DNA of 64,000 nucleotides from an uncultured Phycisphaerales bacterium (GCA_905480395.1 CAJQQE010000015.1:1-64000), one strand, 5' to 3'; shown: positions 8,803-19,877, counted from the stretch's first letter. Translations and numbers: made by a program. The notes: generated by a model not told the origin, from the sequence alone.

Positions 8803-10662
8803 TTAAGGGCCGCCAAGAAGTCGTGCTTCTTCCTCATTGACGAATTGATCGAGATAGAGCCGTCGATAGCGGCCTCTCGCCTGCATCAACTCCTCGTGCG
8901 AACCACGCTCGACCACCTTGCCCTGATCCAGCACCAGGATGAGATCGGCTCGACGGATCGTTGACAAACGGTGGGCGATCACCACCGCGATACGATCCCG
9001 CAGGATCTCGTCCACCGCAGCTTGAATGGTCGACTCAGTCTCGGCGTCCACCGAGGACGTCGCTTCGTCCATGATGAAGATCTGTGGGTCGGCGAGGAAT
9101 GCTCGGGCCAGCGAAATGAGCTGGCGCTGCCCCTGCGAGAGATTGCCGCCGCCTTCTCCAACTTCGAAATCGAGTCCGCCTTCCAAATCGCTCACGAAGT
9201 CGAGCGCCCGAACCCGCTGCAGAGCGGCGCGAATGGCGTCGTCGTCCGCGTCGAGTCGGCCGTATCTGATGTTGTCTCGAACGGTTCCGGAGAAGAGATG
9301 CGGAACCTGCTGCACCACGCCGAACTGCGATTGCCACCAGTCGAGGCCGCGTTGGCGATAGTCGACTCCATCGACCAGAATTTGACCGTCGCTGGGTTCG
9401 TACCACCGCGCCAGCAGGCCAGCGATGGTGGTCTTTCCACTCCCGGTCGCCCCGACCAGGGCGAGGGTGGTTCCGCGTCGCAACTCGAAGGAAACGTCAT
9501 CGAGCACCCGGTCTTTGGCGACATAGGCATGGCCGACCGACTGGAAGGTCACAACGTCAATAGACGCCTTGCCGCCGTCCTCGGCGACGCCGGGGGTTGG
9601 GGCGGCCGCTTCCGCGGCGATCCGGGCCTCGACCTCAGGCGAGTCACGGATGGCGGGTGTCTCCTCGATGAGTTCCTGCACCCGTTCGGCCGCGGCTTGA
9701 GCGCTCTGGAGATCGACGAATCGCTGGGCCAGTTCCTGGATCGGTTGTGAGAAGAGCACCGCGTACTGCATGAAGGCGATGAGCATCCCGAGGCTCAGCC
9801 CGCTTTGGTTCTGGAACTGAATTCCGCCGGCCCAGAGCGCCAGGCCGACCCCGACCGAACCGAGGCTCATCACGATCGGAAGATAGGTGGCCGATTGGAG
9901 GGCGTTGCGAATCGTCCAGAGCCGCATCTCCGAGGAGATTTCGCCGAATTCGGCCGCGGCGGCGTCCTCTCTGGCGAGCATTCGAGTGGTTCGTACGCCG
10001 GCAATCGTCTCGGTGTAGGAAGCAGTGATGCGTGAGTTGGACTTTCTAATTCGACGGCTCGATTCGAGCATCCGGCGTTTGAACCACCAGGTCGCCATGG
10101 CCATCGGCGGCACGATCACGGAGACCGCGAGTCCGAGTTGGGGATCCACCAGCATCATCGCGGTGAAGATCCCAACCAACATGGCGGAGCCCCATCCGAT
10201 GTCGAGCAGGAACCAAGGAAGAAGGCTGGTCACCTTGGTGACATCACTGGTGACGCGAGCGACCAGCCATCCCGTTGAACGAACATCGAAGTACCCGAAG
10301 GGAAGCGATTGAAGTCGTGCGAAGGCCGTTGCTCGAAGATCGAAGGCAACGCGGGTCGCGAGCGTGCCCGCCGCGGTGATAAACCGCCGGACCAGGAATG
10401 CAAAGATTCCGAGCATGATGGCGTAGATACCGCCGAACAGGCCGATTCGCGAGGCTCGTCCGTCTCCAATCGCCTCGTCGATGATCGACGCCGTCACCAG
10501 CGGGAGCATCACTTCCACAGCGGCGAGGACCAGGCCGCAACCGATCATGTTCGTGACCGGCCCGGGGTACGGTCGGAGGTGCCCCGCGATCCGGCGCCAA
10601 AGGCTCCAGTCCACGCGGCGCGGGCTGGAATCTCTTTCTTCTTCTTCGAAGTGCTCGCTCAT
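8803..10662 (-). CDS. ABC exporter half-transporter, catalytically competent subunit
   Basis: The 619-aa protein has six membrane helices in the first 330 residues and a C-terminal nucleotide-binding domain. That domain has Walker A GATGSGKT (about residues 402-409), signature LSQGQ (about 504), Walker B IFIMDE (about 529) and the H-loop IAHRLST. Walker B keeps the catalytic Glu but the signature is altered from LSGGQ. Its partner upstream shows the reverse, which is the pattern of heterodimeric exporters of the BmrCD/TM287-288 type. Between membrane and ATPase domains is an Ala/Glu-rich linker of about 45 residues. Its ATG overlaps the stop of the partner gene. Substrate unknown; lipids or drugs are typical. 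Confidence 0.92.
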   Translation of the reverse strand: MSEHFEEEERDSSPRRVDWSLWRRIAGHLRPYPGPVTNMIGCGLVLAAVEVMLPLVTASIIDEAIGDGRASRIGLFGGIYAIMLGIFAFLVRRFITAAGTLATRVAFDLRATAFARLQSLPFGYFDVRSTGWLVARVTSDVTKVTSLLPWFLLDIGWGSAMLVGIFTAMMLVDPQLGLAVSVIVPPMAMATWWFKRRMLESSRRIRKSNSRITASYTETIAGVRTTRMLAREDAAAAEFGEISSEMRLWTIRNALQSATYLPIVMSLGSVGVGLALWAGGIQFQNQSGLSLGMLIAFMQYAVLFSQPIQELAQRFVDLQSAQAAAERVQELIEETPAIRDSPEVEARIAAEAAAPTPGVAEDGGKASIDVVTFQSVGHAYVAKDRVLDDVSFELRRGTTLALVGATGSGKTTIAGLLARWYEPSDGQILVDGVDYRQRGLDWWQSQFGVVQQVPHLFSGTVRDNIRYGRLDADDDAIRAALQRVRALDFVSDLEGGLDFEVGEGGGNLSQGQRQLISLARAFLADPQIFIMDEATSSVDAETESTIQAAVDEILRDRIAVVIAHRLSTIRRADLILVLDQGKVVERGSHEELMQARGRYRRLYLDQFVNEEEARLLGGP

Positions 10663-12497
10663 GGGGTGCCTCCCGAGTCATTCGGAAGCGCGTCGTTTTC
10701 GTCGTTCTCGACGGCAGCCTGGATCTCCCAGAGTCGGCGATAGAGACCGGGCGCGTCTCGAAGTGATTGATGGGTGCCCTGTTGGGAGATCACGCCGTCG
10801 GTGAGCACGATGATGCGGTCGGCTTCCTTGAGGGTTGAGAGCCGGTGGGCGATGATCAACGTGGTGTGCTTCCCCCGACGATCTCGGATTGCTTCGAGGA
10901 TCGACTGCTCGGTGCCCGTGTCGACGGCGGAAAGCGCGTCGTCGAGAATGAGTACGTCGGGATCCTGAAGGAGTGCTTGAGCGATCGCGACCCGTTGGCG
11001 CTGCCCACCCGAGAGCGTGACCCCGCGTTCGCCAACTTTGGTGTCGTAACCGGCGTCGAATCGCTGGATCGACTCGTGGATGCAGGCATCGATGGTGGCG
11101 GTTTCGATCATCGCCTGATCCGCGGCCGGGGCCGAGAGTTGAATATTCTCGCGGATGCTTCGGCTGAAGAGGAACGGCTGCTGCAGAACCGCGGCGATCC
11201 GGGATCGAAGGGTCTGCCTCGGCATCGCCTCGATATCGATTCCGCCGAGATTGATCGTTCCGCCGTCGCGGTCGTAGAAGCGAAGCAAGAGATTGACCAA
11301 GGTGGTTTTTCCGCCACCCGAAGGGCCAACGATCGCGATGGTTTCGCCCGCGGCGATGTCGAGGTTGATCCCGCGAAGTACTGGCGCGTCCTCGGCATGA
11401 CTGAAGACGAGATCGCGGATTTCGATTCGCCCGCCAGAGGGGCGTACCTCATCGGTCGCCGCAGGATCTTGCTCGATGGGCAGGGCGAGGATCTCGTCGA
11501 GTCGTTCGACTGCCACGGTCGCCTTGCCGAGTTCCGCAAGGATTCGTCCCATCATTCGGACGGGCCAAAGGAACATGCCCACTGCTGCGAAGAAAAAGTA
11601 GAACTCGCCGACCAAGATCCGGTCAGTCGCGAGGAGCCAGGCGCCGACGAGGATCACCGACGCCTGTTGCATGAAGCAGAGGAGGTCCGACGCGCTCCAG
11701 AATTTGGCGAAGATCCGATAGAGGCGTTCATCGATCGCGCGGTGTTCGTCGTTAAAGCCCCGGAAACGATCGATCTCGAATTCCTGGCGATTGAATGCTC
11801 GGACCACACGAATGCCGACGAGGTTCTCCGTGACGCTCGAAGTGAGTCGCCCCTCGGCTTCATCTTTCTCACGGAACACTGATCGAACCCGACCGAAGTA
11901 GTGGGAGGAGAACCAGACGATGCCGGGGATCAACCAGATCGCGGCGACGGCCATCCGCCAGTCGGTCGCGAACATGATCGGTAGAGGAACCAAGAACATC
12001 ACCACCGCGCGGCCGATTTCCACGGCCTGCATCGATAGGAAATTCTGTGCGGTATCGACGTCGGAGGTGCATCGTTGCAGGAGGTCGCCGCTGTCGAGAT
12101 CGTCGAATCGGTTCATCTCGATTCGCTGAACATGATTCTGCAGTCGATCGCGGATTCGCTTGCCGGTGTTCTGGCTCGCCACCGCCGACCAACGCTGCCG
12201 CCCGTAGGTGGCGACGCCTGCCAGGCTCGCGATGATGGTGATCCAGACGAGGGGGATCCAGAGCCGGTCCGCGACGTGCTCCCGGCCGCCCATCAGGTCG
12301 ATGATCCAGCGGGTGGTGTCGGTGACTCGTTCGGGCTGGTCGCCCAGGACGCCATCGATCACCGCCTGAGGAATCAATGGCACCAGGTAGAGCAGGCATG
12401 CGGCGACGACCAGTGATGCGAGGGCGTATCCGAATCGCCACCGATCGGGCCGCATCATCTCCCAGAGTCCGGCGAGTTTGACTGGTTTTTGAGTCAC
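10659..12497 (-). CDS. ABC exporter half-transporter, partner with degenerate ATP site
   Basis: The 612-aa protein has a six-helix membrane domain and an ATPase domain with Walker A GPSGGGKT (about 392), canonical signature LSGGQ (about 494), Walker B VLILDD (about 518) and IAHRLST. The residue after the Walker B Asp is Asp instead of the catalytic Glu. The Walker B of this subunit would therefore pair with the altered LSQGQ of the partner to form a non-hydrolysing site, while its own LSGGQ completes the active site. The start is a GTG with no clear ribosome binding site. It is the first gene of the two-gene operon; the two proteins should act as one exporter in the cell membrane. Confidence 0.92.
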   Translation of the reverse strand: MTQKPVKLAGLWEMMRPDRWRFGYALASLVVAACLLYLVPLIPQAVIDGVLGDQPERVTDTTRWIIDLMGGREHVADRLWIPLVWITIIASLAGVATYGRQRWSAVASQNTGKRIRDRLQNHVQRIEMNRFDDLDSGDLLQRCTSDVDTAQNFLSMQAVEIGRAVVMFLVPLPIMFATDWRMAVAAIWLIPGIVWFSSHYFGRVRSVFREKDEAEGRLTSSVTENLVGIRVVRAFNRQEFEIDRFRGFNDEHRAIDERLYRIFAKFWSASDLLCFMQQASVILVGAWLLATDRILVGEFYFFFAAVGMFLWPVRMMGRILAELGKATVAVERLDEILALPIEQDPAATDEVRPSGGRIEIRDLVFSHAEDAPVLRGINLDIAAGETIAIVGPSGGGKTTLVNLLLRFYDRDGGTINLGGIDIEAMPRQTLRSRIAAVLQQPFLFSRSIRENIQLSAPAADQAMIETATIDACIHESIQRFDAGYDTKVGERGVTLSGGQRQRVAIAQALLQDPDVLILDDALSAVDTGTEQSILEAIRDRRGKHTTLIIAHRLSTLKEADRIIVLTDGVISQQGTHQSLRDAPGLYRRLWEIQAAVENDENDALPNDSGGTP

Positions 12498-12593
12498 GGG
12501 AGGCAGGGGTCTTGAAGCAAAAATCGGTTAAAAATCAGATCGGATGAGCCCGAGCAAAGCACGGTACCCGTTCGATCCGAGGAAGTTCCGTGG

Positions 12594-14219
12594 TCAAGAG
12601 GGGAATTGGCGGCGAAGCGTCTTCTTGTCGATCTTGCCCGTCGAGGTCAGGGGAATCGAATCGACGAGGATCAGATCATCCGGACACTGCCAGCGTTCGA
12701 ACGCTTGGGCGAGCCGAGTCTGCAGGGTTGCCAGATCGAGCGATGCCGCGGGTGCCAGCGAGACCACCGCGATCGGCCGTTCTCCCCAGCGATCGTCGGG
12801 GCGAGCAATCACAGCGCAGGTGGCCACTTCTGGAAAGTCACCAATCGCCCGTTCCAGGGCGAGGCTGGAGATCCACTCACCGCCGGACTTGATCATGTCC
12901 TTGGCGCGGTCCCGGATCGCCATGCGGCCGCGATCGTCGATCGAGGCAACGTCCCCGGTGTCGAGGCGGCCGTCCGATCGGAATCGGTCGCCGTCTGGAT
13001 GGTTGAACGCGTACGTCTGGGCAACCCACCAGCCGGAGACCAGAAGGCGCCCGGTCGAGGTGCCGTCATGGGGGGTCTGCTGGCCGTCCTCGTCTTCAAT
13101 CTCAAGCTTCAAGCCAGGAAGCGGTCGACCCGCGACTTGCTGATGTCGGAGCTGATCATTCGGGTCGAGGGCTGCTTCTTCGCGGGTGGTGGCGGCCGGT
13201 GACATCGTGCCGACCGGGTTGATCTCCGTCATGCCCCAGGAGTGAATCACCTCGACCCCGTGTTCGTCCCGGAAGCGTCGGATCATGGTTGCGGTGGGAG
13301 CGGCCCCGCCCGAGACGATTCGATCCACTCGGTCAAGATTCCATCGTCCTGGATTTGCATCAAGCGCGGCGAGTACGGCATTCCAGACGGTGGGGACCGC
13401 GACCGAGGTCGTGACCTCGTGGTTCACCATCAGGTCGAGGATTCGATTCGGACCAAGATCGCGGTGTGGAAGTACCAGTCTCGCGCCGAGCATCCCGCAG
13501 GCGTAGGGGAAGCACCAGCCAAGGGCGTGAAACATCGGAACGATCGCGAGCACCGTGTCGCGGCCCGAGAGTCGCATGCAGTCGGTGAGGCCGAGGGCCA
13601 TGGTCTGGAGACAGGTCGTTCGGTGGGTGTAGGCGACGGTCTTCGGAACTCCGGTGGTCCCGCTCGTCGAGCACATCGCCATGATCTCGTGTTCATCGAG
13701 ATCCGGCCACTCGGTGATCGCAGGGCTGGATGCCAGGAGCTCGTCGTGATCGGTGATCGAGAGGTTGGCCCGAACCGTCGAAGGGCCGTCGCCGGTCTCC
13801 GCGGGGCCCATTCTCACCAGATGTTCGATCCACGGGCATCGATCCGCCAAGGCGATCGCCCGGTCCATCAGGCTCGCGTCGACGAAGACGATTCGATCCC
13901 GAGTGTGCTCGAGGACCGACGCCATCTCGTCGAGGTTCCAGCGGACGTTGATCGGATGGAGCGTGGCGCCGAGGCAAGGCACGGCCAAGTACGCGTCAAT
14001 GTGGCGATGATCGTTGAACGCGAGGGTGGCGACGCGATTTCCCGGCTGAACGCCCAACTCGACCAATGCGGATGCCAGCCGCTTCGCGCGGTCCGCAACC
14101 TCGGGCCAGGCGATGAAACACTCGCCATCGGGAGGGGCCGAGACCAGCCCGTCGAGTGGTGAGATCTCCGAGGCTCGAAACGCCAGATGCTTGAGTAGCA
14201 GTCTTCGAGAAGGGTTCAT
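12594..14219 (-). CDS. AMP-forming acyl-CoA ligase
   Basis: The 541-aa protein belongs to the ANL superfamily: the ATP-phosphate loop STSGTTGVPK near residue 185, the A5 motif HSWGMTEINP near 330, the A7-type DTGDVA near 423, and a C-terminal STGKIDKKTLR with the catalytic Lys. Such enzymes activate a carboxylic acid to its acyl-adenylate and then to the CoA thioester. The WGMTE variant is common among medium- and long-chain fatty-acid ligases. An ATG at 14219 is chosen; a TTG at 14243 would add eight residues and neither has a clear ribosome binding site. It diverges from the glutaryl-CoA dehydrogenase gene across about 210 bases, so both may answer to one control region. The exact substrate is unknown. 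Confidence 0.88.
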   Translation of the reverse strand: MNPSRRLLLKHLAFRASEISPLDGLVSAPPDGECFIAWPEVADRAKRLASALVELGVQPGNRVATLAFNDHRHIDAYLAVPCLGATLHPINVRWNLDEMASVLEHTRDRIVFVDASLMDRAIALADRCPWIEHLVRMGPAETGDGPSTVRANLSITDHDELLASSPAITEWPDLDEHEIMAMCSTSGTTGVPKTVAYTHRTTCLQTMALGLTDCMRLSGRDTVLAIVPMFHALGWCFPYACGMLGARLVLPHRDLGPNRILDLMVNHEVTTSVAVPTVWNAVLAALDANPGRWNLDRVDRIVSGGAAPTATMIRRFRDEHGVEVIHSWGMTEINPVGTMSPAATTREEAALDPNDQLRHQQVAGRPLPGLKLEIEDEDGQQTPHDGTSTGRLLVSGWWVAQTYAFNHPDGDRFRSDGRLDTGDVASIDDRGRMAIRDRAKDMIKSGGEWISSLALERAIGDFPEVATCAVIARPDDRWGERPIAVVSLAPAASLDLATLQTRLAQAFERWQCPDDLILVDSIPLTSTGKIDKKTLRRQFPS

Positions 14220-14429
14220 GGACAATTCTGCGCGGGCTTTCAAGGGCCCGATTCGGTCGATCGAGCGGGCGATGTTGAGGAAAGTGGATCATAACCAGAC
14301 GGAACGGTCGATCGGGAAGGAGACGTGCATCGGACTGGTCTTCTTCGACGAATCCGAGCGTTGCCATGGGAGCGAGACTGTCTCGCCGCTCATGTCCAAA
14401 TTTCGAGTGTTTCGCTAGATGGAATCGCC

Positions 14430-15626
14430 ATGCTCAGCCCAGAAGATCTTGATCTCTACCGTTTCGACGACCTCCTCAGCGAAGAAGAAAAATCGCTTCG
14501 AGATCGTGTCCGGGATTTCGTCCAGAATCGGTTCCTTCCGGTGGTCAACGAGTACTGGGATCGGGATGACTTTCCGACCGATCTCATTCCAGAGATGGGG
14601 GAGATCGGGTGCTTCGGCGCGACGCTCGATGGCTGGGGTTGCCCGGGTCTCTCGTCGCGGGCAAACGGCATGATCATGCGAGAGCTCGAACGAGGCGACA
14701 GTGGTCTACGGACCATGGCGAGCGTCCAGAGCTCGCTGGCGATGAACGCGATCCGATATTTCGGTTCCGACGCCCAACGCGACCACTGGCTTCCCAGGAT
14801 GCGGACCGGATCAGCACTCGGTTGCTTCGGCCTCACCGAACCGGGCTTCGGCTCGAATCCCGGAGGCATGGTCACGACCGCTCGGAAGGATGGCAGTGGG
14901 TGGCTTCTGTCGGGAGAGAAGATGTGGATCGGCAATGCTGACGTCGCCGACGTGGCGATCATCTGGGCAAAAACCGAGGGAATCGAAGGCGTGGAGACCA
15001 CCGAAGCCAAGGCGATTCGGGGCTTTCTCGTTCCCACCGACCGGCCGGGATTCGAGGCCACTTTGATCCGCAACAAAATGAGCCTTCGGGTCGCTCGCAC
15101 CTCGAAGGTCCGACTTGAGAACATCTCGCTCTCTGCCGACGACATCCTCCCCGAGACCGATGGCTTGCGATCACCACTGACCTGCCTCGATCAGGCGCGA
15201 TACGGCATCGCGTGGGGCGTGATTGGCGCGGCCGAGGCGTGTCTCTCGGATGCGCTGGCGCACGTCGGTCAGCGGGAGGTCTTCGGAAGGAAACTCGCCT
15301 CGTTCCAACTCACTCAGGACAAACTGGCGGACTGTCATACGCGGATCGTGCAGGCGGCGGCGATCGCGAGCCGACTCGCGGAGCTGAAGGATCAAGGACA
15401 GGCGACCGGAGCGCAGGTTTCCCTCGCCAAGAGTTCGACGGTGGATGCGGCGCAGGTCGTCGCTCGCACCTGTCGAGATCTTCTCGGCGGGGTCGGTATC
15501 TTGGACGATCACTGTGTGATGAGGCACATGATCAATCTGGAGTCCGTCGCCACCTACGAAGGAACCCGCGACGTCCACCGTCTCGTTCTGGGGCGAGAAC
15601 TCACCGGAATACAGGCGTTCTTTTGA
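14430..15626 (+). CDS. gcdH: Glutaryl-CoA dehydrogenase-like acyl-CoA dehydrogenase
   Basis: The 398-aa flavoprotein follows the glutaryl-CoA dehydrogenase sequence closely. The N-terminal part contains MASVQSSLAMNAI, the FAD region GCFGLTEPGFGSNPGGM, then QARYGIAWGVIGAAE, and a C-terminus with ATYEGTRDVHRL and ending LTGIQAFF. The catalytic base is Glu377 in YEGT. Glutaryl-CoA dehydrogenase oxidises and decarboxylates glutaryl-CoA to crotonyl-CoA at the end of lysine and tryptophan breakdown. The ATG at 14430 gives the usual family length; the frame is open earlier but that extension is not expected. It diverges from the acyl-CoA ligase gene and its 3' end is 10 bases from the convergent enolase gene. 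Confidence 0.88.
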   Translation: MLSPEDLDLYRFDDLLSEEEKSLRDRVRDFVQNRFLPVVNEYWDRDDFPTDLIPEMGEIGCFGATLDGWGCPGLSSRANGMIMRELERGDSGLRTMASVQSSLAMNAIRYFGSDAQRDHWLPRMRTGSALGCFGLTEPGFGSNPGGMVTTARKDGSGWLLSGEKMWIGNADVADVAIIWAKTEGIEGVETTEAKAIRGFLVPTDRPGFEATLIRNKMSLRVARTSKVRLENISLSADDILPETDGLRSPLTCLDQARYGIAWGVIGAAEACLSDALAHVGQREVFGRKLASFQLTQDKLADCHTRIVQAAAIASRLAELKDQGQATGAQVSLAKSSTVDAAQVVARTCRDLLGGVGILDDHCVMRHMINLESVATYEGTRDVHRLVLGRELTGIQAFF

Positions 15627-15636
15627 TCAGGTGATC

Positions 15637-17034
<1,398 letters not shown>

Positions 17035-17190
17035 TCATTGAGGCCTCGGAGGGCATCGCACCCAACAGATGGCCGGAGCGGAAAGAACGCTTCCATCGTC
17101 GGTGAATATTGGATAAAATTTTGTCGAGACCATTTCTGGCCCCAAGGTGGGACCGAGAGATTTAGAACACTTATTTTTTGGAGAAAAGAC

Positions 17191-18339
17191 ATGAAGATGA
17201 CATTTGGCGTCACGTTGGCGTTGTTCTCAGGCCTCGCGCTGGCAGGAACCACGATCGCCGGAGATGAGAATCAAGACGTTTGGGAAGGCCTCAACGCGCC
17301 GATCGGTGTCGAGTCCGACGGGAATGGGAATATCTGGTTCAGTGAAATGGGTGTGCAGGGTCCTGGCAATCCCGGGAACGGCAAGATCAACTATCTGTCT
17401 CCCGGCCTCGATGGCTCGTATGACCTGATGCCCTTCGTCGAAGGCATCGACGTGGCCTTCACGCCCATGGGTGAACCCACCGGAGCCCTGCAGTTGGCCT
17501 TCGATACCGACGGCTCCGTGCTCCTCGCCGCCGGCGGTCCTGCGATTCCGGCCTTCCCTTCGCTGGGCTCTATTCTTCGTTATGACCCCACCGAGCTGGT
17601 GCGGTCTGCCGGCCCCTACGACGTGCTCGCGTCACCCGCGTTGATGCAGCAGATTCCGGTGTTCCCCTTCGTCGTAGGCAGTGGTTACGGCGACTCGAAC
17701 ACTTATGCGGTCGCGCCCGCCGGAGGCGGAGATCTCTACATCGTTGACTCCGGTGCGAATGCGTTGCTTCGCTGGAGTTCGGCTGCGGAAGAACTCTCGG
17801 TCGTGGTCGACTTTCCCGCGGTCGAGAATCCCAAGGGCTCGGTCCCTGGGATCTCACAAGCGGTTCCAACTCAGGTGATCACGGATGGCGATGGTGGTGC
17901 GATCATCGTTCAGTTGGTCGGGTTTCCCTTCGCGGACGGGGTCGCCTCGATCTTCCACGTCTCGGCCGCGGGCGACCTCACCACGATGTTCACCGGCTTC
18001 CAAACGTTGATCGACGTTCAGATGGCGGCGGACGGCAGTCTCTTAGTGAGCTCGGCGGGTTCCTTCGACCTCAAGGCCGGCAACTTCATTCCCGGCGAAG
18101 GCAAGATCCTTCGAGTGGCTCAGGATGGCACGGTCTCGACGGTGGTCGAAGGCCTCTGGTGCCCTTCAGGTCTGGCGATCGTCGGTGAGGACATCTGGGT
18201 TGCGCAGCCGTTCGCTGGCACGGTCACCCGATTCCGAGGGCTCGCGCCCCAACCTTGTCCGGGCGATCTCAACCACGACGGTCAGGTGAACGGCGCGGAC
18301 ATCGGTTTGATGCTTGGTTTCTGGGGCCCTTGTCTTTGA
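17191..18339 (+). CDS. Secreted ScyD/ScyE-like beta-propeller protein with dockerin-type tail
   Basis: The 382-aa product has a signal peptide (MKMTFGVTLALFSGLALAG). Repeated propeller-like blades follow (GVESDGNGNIWFSEMG, LQLAFDTDGSVLLAAGG, VQMAADGSLLVSSAG). The stretch VQLVGFPFADGVASIFHV resembles the hallmark of the ScyD/ScyE family. The protein ends in PGDLNHDGQVNGADIGLML, a single dockerin-like calcium repeat common on exported Phycisphaerae proteins. The ATG at 17191 has GGAG a few bases upstream; an in-frame ATG at 17197 is an alternative. The role is unknown; extracellular binding or hydrolysis is possible. Confidence 0.8.
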   Translation: MKMTFGVTLALFSGLALAGTTIAGDENQDVWEGLNAPIGVESDGNGNIWFSEMGVQGPGNPGNGKINYLSPGLDGSYDLMPFVEGIDVAFTPMGEPTGALQLAFDTDGSVLLAAGGPAIPAFPSLGSILRYDPTELVRSAGPYDVLASPALMQQIPVFPFVVGSGYGDSNTYAVAPAGGGDLYIVDSGANALLRWSSAAEELSVVVDFPAVENPKGSVPGISQAVPTQVITDGDGGAIIVQLVGFPFADGVASIFHVSAAGDLTTMFTGFQTLIDVQMAADGSLLVSSAGSFDLKAGNFIPGEGKILRVAQDGTVSTVVEGLWCPSGLAIVGEDIWVAQPFAGTVTRFRGLAPQPCPGDLNHDGQVNGADIGLMLGFWGPCL

Positions 18340-18352
18340 TCATCTGATCATC
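18337..18352 (+). repeat. 8-bp tandem duplication starting at the stop codon
   Basis: TGATCATC occurs twice back to back (18337-18344 and 18345-18352). The first copy begins with the TGA that ends the propeller gene, so the stop codon itself has been duplicated. Confidence 0.85.
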
Positions 18353-18378
18353 GAAACACATCGATCACGAGAAGTTAG

Positions 18379-18413
18379 GACGGGCCGTGATCCTCAGATC
18401 GCGGCCCGTCTTT
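18379..18413 (+). terminator. Intrinsic terminator after the propeller gene
   Basis: GACGGGCCGTGATC (18379-18392) pairs with GATCGCGGCCCGTC (18397-18410) around CTCA, with one mismatched or wobble position. TTT follows. Confidence 0.8.
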
Positions 18414-18434
18414 CGTGTTGGATTGGTGTCTTGG

Positions 18435-19409
18435 TCAGATCGAATCGGGCGCTGGATGCTTTGCCGGTTCACCGTCGAGAACTCGCCAGAGATCTTTGAC
18501 CACCCAACTCATGTTCGCCATCGCCGTCGTGGTTCGACTGGCGAGGTGCGGTGCGAGGTGGGCGTTGGGAAGTTTGATCAGTGGGTTGTCGTCGGTGAAT
18601 GGTTCGTTTTTGTGCACGTCGAGCACCGCCTGTGCGGCAGGATGTTCGGCCAGCCACTCGGCGACCGCGGCCTCGTCCACGACGAAGCCTCGGCTGGTGT
18701 TGAGCAGGATCGAGTCTCGCTTCATCAGGCTCAGAAGCGTGGCGTCGATCAGCCCGTGATTGGAAGATCGTCCATCGACGTGGATGGTGAGCACGTCGCT
18801 CTTCTCGAAGAGGCATTCCAAGGAGACTGGTTCGGCGCCCGTCCGATGTGACGCGTCGATGTCGAGCAAATCGTGATATCTGACCGTCAAGCCGATCGCC
18901 CCGGCGACCTCGGCGATTCGCCGCCCAATCCGGCCGAATCCGAGGATTCCGATGCTCATTTCGTTCATCTGCGAGTCGCCGCAGATTTCGCTCCGAATCT
19001 CCTTCCAGGTCGTCTGATCGACGGCTTCCGTCAGGAAGATCCGGGGCCGAATCGCGTCGCACAACAGCGCCGTGACGTATTCGACGACGGCTTGAGTATT
19101 GGCGTCAGGCGTGTGCACCACTTCGATGCCGCGTCTTCGGCAGGCGGCCACGTTGATGTTGTCGACGCCCACGCCGGCCCGGGCGACGACCTTTAATGAC
19201 GGCAGTCGATCCAGCAGTGCCTCGTTCACCTCGGTGTACGTTCGAACCACCAGGCCGGTGATTCGTGCCGCGACGGACTCGAACGCCGCATCTTCCGGCG
19301 CTGCCGCGAGGAATTCGCAACGTTCCGCGATCCAGGCTTCGGCCGCGGGATCCAGATGCTCGGTTCGGACCACGAGCGGGGGATTCGGATTGTCTGGTTG
19401 GTCGTTCAT
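18435..19409 (-). CDS. D-isomer-specific 2-hydroxyacid dehydrogenase (phosphoglycerate dehydrogenase-like)
   Basis: The 324-aa protein has the two-domain fold of this family: the NAD-binding loop GILGFGRIGRRIAEV, the catalytic Arg in NTSRG, Glu in VLDVHKNEP and His in APHLASRT. VVARAGVGVDNINV in the first domain resembles 3-phosphoglycerate dehydrogenase. It has no C-terminal ACT regulatory domain, so it could be a short SerA or another 2-hydroxyacid dehydrogenase. The gene is monocistronic and converges on the propeller gene. Confidence 0.88.
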   Translation of the reverse strand: MNDQPDNPNPPLVVRTEHLDPAAEAWIAERCEFLAAAPEDAAFESVAARITGLVVRTYTEVNEALLDRLPSLKVVARAGVGVDNINVAACRRRGIEVVHTPDANTQAVVEYVTALLCDAIRPRIFLTEAVDQTTWKEIRSEICGDSQMNEMSIGILGFGRIGRRIAEVAGAIGLTVRYHDLLDIDASHRTGAEPVSLECLFEKSDVLTIHVDGRSSNHGLIDATLLSLMKRDSILLNTSRGFVVDEAAVAEWLAEHPAAQAVLDVHKNEPFTDDNPLIKLPNAHLAPHLASRTTTAMANMSWVVKDLWRVLDGEPAKHPAPDSI

Positions 19410-19598
19410 CGGACATCGATGCTAGCACTCGATCGCGCCCCCGAGCCCGGTGACGCCCCGTGTGATTCAGGATTCTCGTCACTTTGCAACTCGAAACGAA
19501 TGTCCACCGGCAATCCCCCGGGACAGACCGCTGATCGATCCTCTGGGGATCAAGTCGCTATCGTTCGCGAGACCTCAAAAACCCGCATGGAGCTGAGT

Positions 19599-19877
19599 AT
19601 GAACAAGAGTGATCTCATCGAACTGGTGACCGCCGAACTGGGAAGCCCGCGTAGCCATGCGGAAAAGGCGGTCAAGTCGGTTTTAGATGGGATTCTCGAG
19701 GGCGTGGAACGTGATGGATCCGTGACCATTGCCGGATTCGGGACCTTCGAACGAAAGCACCGAGCCGAGCGAGCGGGACGCAATCCCCGAACCGGCGAAT
19801 CCTTGATCATTCCCGCCTCCAGTACGGTTGGCTTTCGGCCTGCGGCGGCCCTCAAGCGGGTTGCAGAGGCGGTTTGA
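19599..19877 (+). CDS. HU-family DNA-binding protein
   Basis: The 92-aa protein is a standard HU/IHF-type architectural DNA-binding protein. Two N-terminal helices are followed by SVTIAGFGTFERKHRAERAGRNP, the HU signature leading into the DNA-clasping beta arm, and TVGFRPAAALKRVAEAV at the end. The ATG at 19599 has GGAG 6 nt upstream and gives the usual length; an ATG four codons earlier includes that ribosome binding site and is unlikely. It binds as a dimer and bends DNA. Confidence 0.95.
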   Translation: MNKSDLIELVTAELGSPRSHAEKAVKSVLDGILEGVERDGSVTIAGFGTFERKHRAERAGRNPRTGESLIIPASSTVGFRPAAALKRVAEAV

